A stretch of 64,000 nt of DNA from Xestospongia bergquistia (lineage: Eukaryota; Porifera; Demospongiae; Haplosclerida; Petrosiidae): assembly GCA_963965975.1 (NCBI GenBank), contig OZ014422.1:6117701-6181700 (forward strand), read 5' to 3'. Made by a program: the position numbers and the translations under genes. The stretch's first letter is position 1, and the number at the start of each line of letters is the position of its first letter. Positions 39,972 to 50,443 of this stretch are shown here, piece by piece. The notes beneath the pieces are model-generated. The model was not told the origin of the DNA, ran no database searches, and saw nothing but the letters and a program-made list of their open reading frames with translations.

Positions 39972-40853
39972 ATGGAATACATTCGTTTTGTTGTCATCTC
40001 TCTGATTCTTGCTGGGGCTACAAATGCCACAGACATTACTTACTCATACGGCGATCAACAAGCTTGGAACAATCTCAGTGGTTCCTTCTGTGGAGGACAA
40101 AGGCAGTCGCCTATAAACATTAACACTAACACCTTGGTCAACAACGCCAGCCTCGTAGCGCTAACTTTCAGCAACTGGAATGAAAGCGTCTCTGGTAATT
40201 GGAGCAACAACGGACACTCACTTAAATTTACTCCCTCGCCATACGATCCTGTGGCTACTACAACTACTCACCTTGGCCGATATCAGTTGGCTCAATTCCA
40301 CTTCCATTGGGGCGCCAGTGACTCAACTGGATCTGAGCATCTTGTTAATAACGATCAATATAGTGGTGAGTTGCACTTTGTCCATTTTCTACCTGGAGGA
40401 GACAAGACAAGTGGTAGTTACTATACTGTAGTGGGTGTACTCCTAAGGTCTGACTCCAGCATGGCACTTAGTGGAATATGGCAGACTCTAAACGTTGACC
40501 CGCCACCTGATTTTGATGCGGAGGAAGAACTATTTGGTGTTGTTTACCAGTCAATGCTGCCAAATGATCGTAGCTATTATCATTATGAGGGTTCATTGAC
40601 AACTCCTCTGTGTAATGAAGTAGTACAATGGTATGTTCTTAACACAACAGTTTCTGTTCCTGCACAATTTTTTGTAACATTACGTAAAACCCAGACTTCT
40701 AATGGTTCACTTTTACTGCAAAACTATCGTAATGTGCAAGAACTTAATGGACGATCTGTCTATCGATATCCTTCTAGTTCAACAGCCATTGTCCCTACCA
40801 TTGCTTTGATGTTCTTCTCAGTATTATTTATAATGGCATTGTTTAATCTGTAG
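39972..40853 (+). CDS. Secreted or membrane-anchored alpha-carbonic anhydrase (intronless)
   Basis: One open frame of 293 aa catalysing reversible CO2 hydration. A signal peptide (about 1-19) leads into the alpha-CA fold. All key residues are visible: zinc ligands His110 and His112 (QFHFHWG) and His135 (ELHFVH), the proton-shuttle His82 (GHSLKF), Glu122 (GSEH) and Thr210 (GSLTTP). Cys40 and Cys214 fit the disulfide of extracellular CAs. The C terminus (about 272-293) is hydrophobic with no following tail and is preceded by SSS, which fits a GPI-anchor signal; a C-terminal membrane helix is the alternative. Several N-glycosylation sequons (e.g. NLS, NAS, NES, NWS) are present. Lack of introns contrasts with the neighbours; old retroposition is possible, though sponges are known to have intronless secreted CAs (astrosclerin family). 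Confidence 0.95.
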   Translation: MEYIRFVVISLILAGATNATDITYSYGDQQAWNNLSGSFCGGQRQSPININTNTLVNNASLVALTFSNWNESVSGNWSNNGHSLKFTPSPYDPVATTTTHLGRYQLAQFHFHWGASDSTGSEHLVNNDQYSGELHFVHFLPGGDKTSGSYYTVVGVLLRSDSSMALSGIWQTLNVDPPPDFDAEEELFGVVYQSMLPNDRSYYHYEGSLTTPLCNEVVQWYVLNTTVSVPAQFFVTLRKTQTSNGSLLLQNYRNVQELNGRSVYRYPSSSTAIVPTIALMFFSVLFIMALFNL

Positions 40854-43812
40854 TGATAGATCTTAGACTACTTTGGACAAATACTATTTACTTGTAGGTC
40901 ACAGTTTTGTTAATTGTAAGTCAAGGTATTTTATTAGTATTGTCATGTTAACATGTCAGTTCTTTGTCTTGCTATAATAGTATTAAGACTTGATTTTCTT
41001 CTATTGAATTGATTGAACATTTTAGAAGAGAAACAATTACTAAAAACAAGAAATAATTAATATCCTGATCATACTATTGGTGTTGTATAAGACTGGATTG
41101 CTGCTAATATAAATTTGAAGACTGGGGACATGGCAGAAGCTATGATACTGTACGTGTAGCAAAACCTTTTCGTTGATTATACTTGCAGTCATACGGTTTC
41201 AATTACTGAGTACGGACAGCTCGTCAAATGTAATATTATGAATGCTTTCAAAGATCGAGATAGCCTCGTGAGTAGGATTCAAATGACTGTATCCATTTGT
41301 GAAATTGCTAATTCTCCTATGTCTTTATGACAGAGTCTTTCAGAGATCTAGAGTGTCAGTGTCACAGACATGTTTTTCAAGACAATCAATGCATATGTAC
41401 ATTCTATTGAAAGCTGAACTGCAACAAAGAGACACAGTGAATATATAAGAGTCAATGGCAACATATATAGCTAGGTCTATTCACTTGATGACAGGTAAAT
41501 GTACTGCATGCATGCTCCATCATTCACAACTCCTCTTAACATACAACAAACAACACAATATCACTCATAATTGTTGTAATAATATAGTTCTCTCAGTAAA
41601 GCTGATATATACGTTACATTTGATTTAATTTAATTCAGTACTCACTATATACCTATACACCTCAGCTAATTCAATTTGTCAATTATTGCCTGCACCATTG
41701 AATGAGTCATTGAAAAATGCTTGGCAGTTGTAAAAACCTGGGAACATTGACCAGGCGAGTCTTAATTATCATTGCATGGATGGTCAGTTACTTATAGCTT
41801 ACTTATACAGCTTACTTACAGTTTAGCTTAAGTGGATTACTATGGAATATATGTAATGTGAATTTTATTACTGTAAAAATTGATTGGTTGATTCAACCAA
41901 TATTATGATTATACAGATGGGCATGCATGTGTAACATATTGTTTAGTCTAAATTGAAAATAAACTTAGTATTGTTTTCATTCCTAATGTACATATACTAG
42001 TAATCTGATAGTACTTGATATTTAATTTTCATGTTTGTTTATTGTCTACCAACTATTATTGTAATTATTAAAGTGAAATAATTTTCATACATTGAAAGCT
42101 TCACAAAATAAATTCCAATAAAAATGTCTTATTGTAATAAATGATGAGATATTGAGAAGTTTAATAAACACCACTCTGCTCTCATTAGTATTATACTAGT
42201 GACAAACTATTAGTTGAGTAGTGTATGCTATACTATATTACATCCTATTAGACAATAGACCATTAATAGTATGTAAATGTAGTCTATTTCCATCTTATGT
42301 TTGCAGGAAAGGCAGGGTATCTGTTGCTTTCTCTTAATAGGGAAACCCATTGTCTACTTCTGTTTAAACATTACTATTAGTAACGTCTGGACAACTGTAG
42401 TATCACTGTGATTAAAACAGTGTTGTACTTACTGCTTCTCAGTATCTTATTATGTAATATATAATATAGTCTTGTTTATTATGTTTACACTGTAGTAACA
42501 TAGAAAGGGAGGGAACGTCTTGCTTAATCTTAGTCATGTTGTCTACTTCTGTTTACACCATTATACTATCAGTAATGTCTGAACAACTATATTATCACTG
42601 TAAAAATTAATACATTATTTCAAATAGTTTGTACTTTACAATGGGTGGATTACTATGGAATGTGGAATTTATGCAAATTACACATTGCATAATTTGTTGA
42701 TACATAGTGTCACAAGAATTCTATATTACATAATAATCCATACATGTAAGCTACAAATTAGTTGTTAAAATAACATATTAATTTTTACTACTTCTCAGTA
42801 TCTCATTATGTACTGTTTACAACAAGAATGACAACAGATTAATTAAATCAACTTTTACAGTGGTTAAAATAGATTGGTTGTTTTAACTGCTTATTGTCAT
42901 TGTAATTGTACATATCCTCACCAAATACTTGCATTGAAAGATATTAACAACATATATTGTTTTAGTTGGTGATTACAATAAAATGAACTGCCCATTTATG
43001 TACTTTAAAACTAATAGCAACATCCTTTATACATAATACATATAGTGATAACCCTTATATACATAATACATAAATTGACAGCCCTTGTGTCATCTGTCTA
43101 ACTAAAGAGATAATTTCATTGCTCTGACAGTTAACTGCATGTCTGATTGACAGCCATACAGTTAACTCTCTTCAGAGTAACTCAATCAGTCACACAGTTA
43201 ATTGTCAGAGCAACAAAAATTAACTCCTTATTTAGATGGATGCCATAACAGCTGTCAATTTATGTATTCAGTACATGTGTATTATATATATATTTGGGCT
43301 GTCACTATGTGTATTATGTGACAATAGTATGTTGTTTACAACTTTACAGCATCTCAGCCTGTATTATATAATTTAATTAAATAGTCTTAAATTGCAATCA
43401 GGTGTTCTTAAAATGATTCAATATAACTATTTGATTTGTTGTTTACTACACTTCTTATGGAGGTCATTTTATGGTATAAGGTTTGTCACTGCTTATGAAC
43501 TTAATATTTTGAAAATAACTGTGTAAACAATTATGTGGTTAATTGATTCTAAAGTGATAAGGCATGTTATCCTATAACTGTCATGGCTTGCTTGTGGTCT
43601 AACATTTGTTGCATTTCAGTTACCTACATGTTATGCTATGATTATATACATATCAGGCATACAATAGTGATGCCTAAGTAGGGATGGCTCCCAGGCAGTC
43701 TCATCAATAAATTCTGATATTACTGTTGTGTATTAATCTCTAATACTTCATTTTAATAAAATTCATTGAGTGACAAATTCTAATTAATAATCACATGTTT
43801 TGGTTAACCAAC
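40854..43812. other. Intergenic, with repeated segments
   Basis: No gene seen. A segment containing TTGTCTACTTCTGTTTA and AACAACT.TA.TATCACTGT occurs twice (about 42350-42420 and 42538-42605). Fragments of the inverted-repeat family seen at 6596-6832 occur at about 41870 and 42850 (AAATTGATTGGTTG, ATAGATTGGTTG). The element at 43031-43319 is listed separately. Confidence 0.5.
43031..43319. mobile_element. Inverted-repeat (foldback) element, about 290 bp
   Basis: Arms of about 130 bp centred near 43175. The left starts ACATAATACATATAGTGATA and the right ends with its complement (CACTATGTGTATTATGT). Inner parts TTGCTCTGACAGTTAACTG and CAGTTAATTGTCAGAGCAA also pair. Mismatches of roughly 10-15% show age. 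No coding capacity. Confidence 0.75.
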
Positions 43813-46333
43813 ATGTGGAAGAGTTGTATCCTTGTTAGACCTCACATTTCCAGGAGATGTCACTTGATTGGAGCTAAAGTGAGTGCCTTATAATTAGTAA
43901 AGTCAAAAGAGGTAAGGTAGAGTACTAACTAAAAATGGCTGTGGCTACATAAAGCTGCTTCTCTTCTCTTGCAACAGAGATTGGCTCATAGAAGTGTGGA
44001 AGATTATTTCAATTGTTCTGGTCTCGTTGTTGGAAGTCTCACAGAGAGTTTCGTCAACAACTCATTACGTATGAACGAGCCAGTGATACCAATTAACTTA
44101 GTGAAAGCTAGACAACAGCATCAGTATCAAATAGAACAACTAAACAAAATTGTCAATGGGAACATTGTCCAGGTAAGCATCATTGAGTTAAGACTTGGTT
44201 GTCTTTTAATGGCACTTAGACCTACATCAAACTGCCTAATTTATTAGCAACGTGTAACCCTAAAGGCCTAAAGTATAGAAGCCGAAGGCGGACATCCAAT
44301 TCTACTTCATAATTTCGTATTCTACTTTGAAGTTTTCCAAAAATATTCCAATTCTACTTTGCAGTGCTCCCAATTCCAATTCTATTTTCTATTCTTCGAT
44401 AGAATATTTAACAACTAAATCCTATACCCTACCATAACTGGAAACATGTCACTTCACTCCATTTTAAGAGACAGCTTGCGGTGCTCGTGCTTCACTGTAT
44501 TGAGCTCAATGAAGTGAAGTTAGCACCACTAGCTGTCTCTTAGAATGGAGTGAAGCGACATGTTTCCAGTTATGGTAGGGTATAGGATTTTAGTTGTTAA
44601 ATATTCCATTGAAGAATAGAAAATAGAATTGGAATTGGGAGCACTGCAAAGTAGAATTAGAATATTTTTGGAAAACTTCAAAGTAGAATACGAAATTACG
44701 AAGTAGAAATGGATGGCTGCCTTCGGCTTCTGTACTAAAGCCTACAGAAGTATAAGCAATATTATGAGAAGCACCCTTTTAATGCAATTATATTGCCCCA
44801 TTATATTATAAATAGTAACATCACACTATACAAACAGATTGTGGTTGCACAATCAATGACTATTGAGATATTTTAGTCTAGTGATAAACTATTAGGTTGC
44901 ATTGAGAAGCCTTAACAATTTAAAATTATTGACTAGGCAGTTTATGTAGTTAAACAATCTCTAATGATGAATTTTATTAAATCTTCATAGTTCTGCCAAT
45001 TAGCTTGTAGTTATGTCAACTACTTAGTAAGACACTATGTTTCTTATTACATTACAATAGTTCTTATTTTAGACTGAATGACAACGAATTGATTGTTCAA
45101 ACAATTGGTGGCATGCACATTGTGTGTTACTATATTTAGGATATGTGTTACATGTTAGTATATTTAGGATATGTGTTACATATTACTATATTTAGGATAT
45201 GTGTTACCTGTTACTATATTTAGGATTATGGTGATAGTGTTTTATGAGTGATGTATCTTTTGTATCTTTTTTAATTGTGTGTGCACAGGTACCACTGGAT
45301 GAGCAATATCCTGATAGTGTATTTGTAAATGATTCAGCTTTTGTTATTGATGGTAAGGTGCTCATAACTCAAATGAAACCACAGACAAGAGCAGGAGAAG
45401 TAGGGCCAATGAGAGAGACAATAGAGAAACATGCTAACCAGTTAGGAATAAAAGAAATAGTTCAGATGAAGATTCCAGGAGCTCATTTAGATAGTGGTGA
45501 TATTTTGTTTACTGGCCGTGAGTTTTTGATTGGGTTGTCTGAAAGAACTAATACTGTAAGTGAATATATAATATAATAGCAACACTAGTACATTTCAAAT
45601 GATAGATCAGTATTTGTGCCTGATTTGCAAAAAGGGACCACTTCTGTCAAAACATTTGTGACCTGATTTGTGAAAAGACACACTGTTAAAACATAACAAA
45701 AAAACAGTTTTACACACATGTACAATAGTTATGCATATGTACCAACTGTATGGATACAAAACTGAGATGTTTTAACAGTAGTTTGTTCAAAAGTCAGGTC
45801 ACAAATGTTTGACAGAAGTGGTCCCTTTTTGCAAATCAGGTCACATTTTGTAAGACGCAATGACAGAAATTAGAACTGATTTAGAAGCCTTGCATGCCAA
45901 TAGATTACCCATATTTGCTTACATCTCTATTTTATTCCTCTTTCTGTAGTCTGGAATTGAGGAGTTCTCTCAGTTTTTTCCCTCATGGTCTGTGACTGGG
46001 ATCAAGGTCCCTAGAGGTGTTCTCCATCTTACATCTCTCTGTTCTATTTGTGGTATAGATACCATAGCAATAGGTGGAAGCCCTCAAGGACAGGAAGTTT
46101 GGAAAGAGATAGAAAAGCTTGCCCAACATAGCTACAAGCGAGTCGTCTTTCCTGATAATAATGGTGCTAATTGTCAATTTATAAATGGGGTCATATGTCA
46201 TCCTCCTCGAGATGAGTACCCTGAGAGTTTTAAAGTATGGGAAACCTTTGATACTCCACGGATCTCTCTACCTAATTCTGAACTGGCTAAAGCTGACGGT
46301 TCTCTAACATGTAATTCATTGAGTATCAGATAG
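43813..46333 (+). CDS. DDAH: Dimethylarginine dimethylaminohydrolase (DDAH)
   Basis: Four exons in phase give 303 aa: 43813-43878, 43978-44172, 45289-45555 and 45950-46333. DDAH hydrolyses asymmetric methylarginines to citrulline and dimethylamine, relieving inhibition of nitric-oxide synthase. Family signatures are clear: ARQQHQYQIEQL, YPDSVFVND, SGDILFTGREFLIGLS, the catalytic His202 in GVLHLTS, DEYPES, and the catalytic Cys297 in LTCNS near the C terminus. The residue before the active-site Asp in VFVND is Asn where vertebrate DDAH has Glu. Exon 1 (22 codons, MWKSCILVRPHISRRCHLIG) is Arg-rich and lacks acids, like a mitochondrial presequence, and makes the protein longer than vertebrate DDAH1 (285 aa). 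Translation could instead start in exon 2. Intron 2 carries a 478-bp foldback and intron 3 a MITE. The gene converges with heparanase A, with stops 126 bp apart. Confidence 0.93.
44265..44742. mobile_element. 478-bp foldback element in a DDAH intron
   Basis: Almost the whole element is an inverted repeat centred near 44503, with arms of about 235 bp. The ends are TAGAAGCCGAAGGC and GCCTTCGGCTTCTGTA, flanked by similar CTAAAG motifs. The transcript would fold into a long hairpin. No open frame. It resembles a non-autonomous DNA transposon or a locally inverted duplication. Confidence 0.9.
45125..45226. repeat. 28-bp tandem repeat, four copies
   Basis: The core TATATTTAGGATATGTGTTA starts at 45131, 45159, 45187 and 45215 (last copy partial). 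Lies in a DDAH intron shortly before exon 3. Confidence 0.9.
45616..45844. mobile_element. MITE-like element with long terminal inverted repeats
   Basis: The left end GTGCCTGATTTGCAAAAAGG and right end CCTTTTTGCAAATCAGGTCA are inverted repeats of about 50 bp that include GGGACCACTTCTGTCAAA. The middle is about 130 bp with no coding sequence. The right end is also found at 1-48 of the window, so this is a dispersed family. Confidence 0.85.
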
Positions 46334-46459
46334 ACTAAGAAAATAATTTATTATTGTATTTGCTGTTGAGTTATATTTATTAGTTTCCTATTGAGTTATA
46401 TTATTAATATTGGCCATTGCTCTATTAAACACAGCTAAAAATATGTAGTGTTAAAATAA

Positions 46460-48353
46460 CTACATACATGCTTTAGTATTTGCAGTTTTAAATACTATAA
46501 ATCCAAAGGATATTGGGGACAACTCAATATTAGCACCACTAGCTTGACTCTGCGGAGATAGAGTAGGAATGGTGTCTCCATTAACAAGTTGTAATACCTG
46601 ACCATTTAGCAACACAACCCTAGTTAAGTAGGAAATTTGATATGAATAGTCAAGTTAATATTACACTCACTGAGAGGTAATATTGTTAGATGATGGTAAC
46701 AACCAGTATATATCTCGTTCACTGTTTATTAGTTCACTATTATTAAGAGTGATTGTTGATATATTATCATTGGTATTTAGTAGCATAAGAACTACACTAC
46801 CTTTGGGATACCTGAATAATTGAATTGAGATATAACAACATTGTGTGCTCTACATTAAAAGGTACATAGACTGCACTTTGATAAAAGACAAATTCATGTT
46901 GTAGTTATCTTACAATGGTTTAGCACAGTGAGCATAGACCCTAACATGACGTCCTTTATCAAGAGCTCCTTTTACTTCCAGTACTTGAGTCCCTACCAAT
47001 TGTTTATACAATACTGACAACCAAAAGTCCTAATAGAGTGACATAACAATGTTCAATGTTATATGGAAGTACTTACTGGTAAAGGGTTTTGGTTAGTGTC
47101 AAGTAAGGAATAATGTCCTCCTACAAATGCCTGACGGAATACTTTCTTTTGTGAGTAAGCTGTTATTCCTAATTTATCAAGCCACCTATGTTTATAAAGT
47201 TAAGCAATTACTTATGATCTACAAATATGATTTAGATAATATACTTACATGAATCCTGAAATGAAGCTTTCTGAATACAATGCTCTTCCTCCTCCATAAG
47301 TACTAGATGTCTCTCCAAGCCACATATCATTAGTAAATGATGTTTGCTTTATAATAGACTGTAACTCATTAATCCAATCAAACAATTTATCTAACACATT
47401 GACACTATAGAAATCAGATAGTTTGACAGTTGCACTGTTTCCATAGTAACTACAGAATGAAACCATCAATACAAGAATGTGTTGTAACACTTACCTATGC
47501 CATGTTGTAGCATTGATCAAATCAGGATCATTCTTAATGTTTTCTAGAAAACTTTTAAAGAGACTTTAAGAAATCAGCACAAAATGTTCTTACTCATGTA
47601 AGTAGTTATTTCTAGATAACGTTGCAACATCAGGACCAACAACAAGTTTGATTGGATATTGCTTTGCTTTTAAGATCGATCGAAGTTTACGAAATCCATC
47701 AGCACCTTGACGACCAGTCACTGTTGTATTCTGCTTTTCATATAAATCAGGTTCTATAGACAACATAATAAATAAATTAATTATCATTATACTCCATATC
47801 ATGTCTTACCATTTCCTAGTTCCCAAGCTACTTGATATCCCTTCTTCATAGTATAATCAATGAGTTGTTCTGCATTACTAGAGTCCCATGATCCATCAGT
47901 ATTACGTAGTAATTGGTTCAATCCAAATATTAACTTCCAACCTACATTTTGTACAAACGTATTTACAGCATCCCATTGTGAAGGCGACATCTTGAAATTA
48001 GAGTCCCCTACATTGTCATCAATATCTCTTTTATAGATCCTATTGTCTTCTTCATTAGGATCAAAGATGAGGAAGTCTTCACTTGTTCCACCAACTCTTA
48101 ACATAGCTGGATTGAGAGCTTTAGCCATGTTGATTACCTTGGTTGATGTGAAATTAATATCTGACCAATTTCTATTAATTGACCCAGCATCAATAGTGAC
48201 TGACAAGAAATCTTCATTCACAATAAAGTGGACAGAATCCAAGTTGATAGAGATGGGACCAGAGAAGAGGTCATTCCTCTTGTGACTATTTCCTGCCCAG
48301 AATAACAATGGAAGAAGGACAAGGCAGAAGACAGAGATTTGCAAAGGCGTCAT
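46460..48353 (-). CDS. HPSE: Heparanase-like endo-beta-glucuronidase (GH79), copy A
   Basis: Eight exons in phase give 495 aa: 48353-47810, 47753-47594, 47551-47495, 47449-47249, 47185-47077, 47029-46914, 46811-46671 and 46619-46460. Heparanase cleaves heparan sulfate chains in the extracellular matrix. A signal peptide leads the protein. Family signatures: LNPAMLRVGG, DFLIFDP, IFGLNQLLR, WELGNEP with the acid/base Glu at about 182, VVGPDV, TWHSYY, and WLGETSSTYGGG with the nucleophile Glu at about 300. The C-terminal beta domain follows. Exon 3 uses an acceptor eight bases upstream of a second AG; the downstream AG would give a stop. Compared with human heparanase, the region between FDP and the catalytic barrel is about 45 residues shorter, so most of the excised linker is missing. 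TWHSYY replaces the vertebrate TWHHYY. Confidence 0.92.
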
Positions 48354-48527
48354 TGTTTATTTATTGACCTCTAGGATTAATACCATATATGTAAATAAGT
48401 GTTAATATTCATTGTTATTGGCAAAGCAATGAATTTTTAAAAATTATATAACATACATAAGAAAATGATTTTTTTACATTAATGTATCAGTATCTATTAA
48501 AATTGGGTGCATTATTAATAATAATAA

Positions 48528-50443
48528 CTACATACATGCTTTAGCATCGGCAGTTTTAAACACTATAAATCCAAAGGATATTGGGGACAGCTCAATATTA
48601 GCACCACTAGCTTGACTCTGCGGAGATAGAGTAGGAATGGTGTCTCCATTGACAAGTTGTAATACCTGACCATTTAGCAACACAACCCTAGTTAAGTAGG
48701 AAATTTGATATGAATAGTAAAGTTAATATTACACTCACTGAGAGGTAATATTGTTAGATGATGGTAACAACCAGTATATATCTCGTTCACTGTTTATTAG
48801 TTCACTATTATTAAGAGTGATTGTTGATATATTATCATTGGTATTTAGTAGCATAAGAACTACACTACCTTTGGGATACCTGAATAATTATTGAGATATT
48901 ATAACAACATTGTGTGCTCTATATTAAAAGGTACATAGACCGCACTTTGATAAAAGACAAATTCATGTTGTAGTTATCTTACAGTGGTTTAGCACAGTGG
49001 GCATAGATCCTAACATGATGTCCTTTATCAAGAGCTCCTTTTACTTCCAGTACTTGAGTCCCTACCAATTGTTTATACAATACTGACAACCAAAAGTCCT
49101 AATAGAGTGACATAACAATATTCAATGTTATATGGAACTACTTACTGGTAAAGGGTTTTGGTTAGTGTCAAGTAAGGAATAATGTCCTCCTACAAATGCC
49201 TGACGGAATACTTTCTTTTGTGAGTAAGCTGTTATTCCTAATTTATCAAGCCACCTATGTTTATAAAATTAAGCAATTACTTATAATCTACTAATATGAT
49301 TTAGTAATTTATGATATACTTACATGAATCCTGAAATGAAGCTTTCTGAATACAATGCTCTTCCTCCTCCATAAGTACTAGATGTCTCTCCAAGCCACAT
49401 ATCATTAGTAAATGATGTTTGCTTTATAATAGATTGTAACTCATTAATCCAATCAAACAATTTATCTAACACATCAACACTATAGAAATCAGATAGTTTA
49501 GCAGTTTCACTTTTTACATAGTAACTACAGAATGAAACCATCAATACAAAAATGTATTGTAACACTTACCTATGCCATGTTGTAGCATTGATCAAATCAG
49601 GATCATCCTTAATGTCTTCTAGAAAACTTTTAAAGAGAATTTAAGAGATCAGAATAACATATTCTTACTCATACAAGTAGCTATTTCTAGATAACGAATG
49701 TGATGAAACATCTGGACCAACAACAAGTTTGACTGGATATTGTTTTGATATTAAGATTGATCGAAGTTTACGAAATCCATCAGCACCTTGATGACCAGTC
49801 ACAGTTATATTGAATTTTTCATTGTATGAGTTAGGTTCTATAGACAACATAATAAATAAATTAATTATCATTATACTCCATATCAGGTCTTACCATTTCC
49901 TAGCTCCCAAGCTACTTGATATCCCTTCTTCATAGTATAATCAATGAGTTGTTCTGCATTACTAGAGTCCCATGATCCATCAGTATTACGTAGTAACTGA
50001 TTCAATCCAAATATTAATTTCCAACCTACATTTTGTACAAACGTATTTACAGCATCCCATTGTGATGGTGACATCTTGAAATTAGAGTCCCCCACATTGT
50101 CATCGATGTCTCTCTTATAGATCCTATTGTCTCCTTCATTAGGGTCAAAGATGAGGAAGTCTTCCCTTCTTCCACCAACTCTTAACATAGCTGGATTGAG
50201 AGCTTTAGCCATGTTGATTACCTTGGTTGATGTGAAATTAATATCTGACCAATTTCTTTTGACAGACCCAATACCAATAGTGACTGATAGGAAATCCTCC
50301 TCAACTAGACAATGAATTGTATCTAAGGTAACAGAAATGGAGCCAGAGAAGTTATGATCATGTCCTCTCCAGCTGCAAGATAGCATTGGTAGGAGGACAA
50401 GGTAGAATATAAATCTTTCCAAAGCTATCATTGCTCTGCACAT
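48528..50443 (-). CDS. HPSE: Heparanase-like endo-beta-glucuronidase (GH79), copy B
   Basis: Tandem paralogue of copy A with the same eight-exon structure, giving 500 aa: 50443-49894, 49837-49669, 49626-49570, 49524-49324, 49254-49146, 49098-48983, 48879-48739 and 48687-48528. Catalytic Glu residues are kept (WELGNEP, about 184; WLGETSSTYGGG, about 305). A second ATG four codons downstream (MIALERF) could be the true start and gives a better signal peptide. Copies differ mainly at the N terminus (about residues 1-55) and just after WELGNEP (B has EPNSYNEK, A has EPDLYEKQ), while later exons and introns are nearly identical, so the duplication or conversion is recent. Only 174 bp separate the stop of B from the start of A, so the promoter of A is very short or the two are co-transcribed. 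Confidence 0.92.

Noticed and set aside
47495-47543. Shorter heparanase exon 3 starting after CTAG
   Set aside because: That acceptor leads to an in-frame stop within a few codons; the AG eight bases upstream (exon from 47551) keeps the frame in both paralogues.
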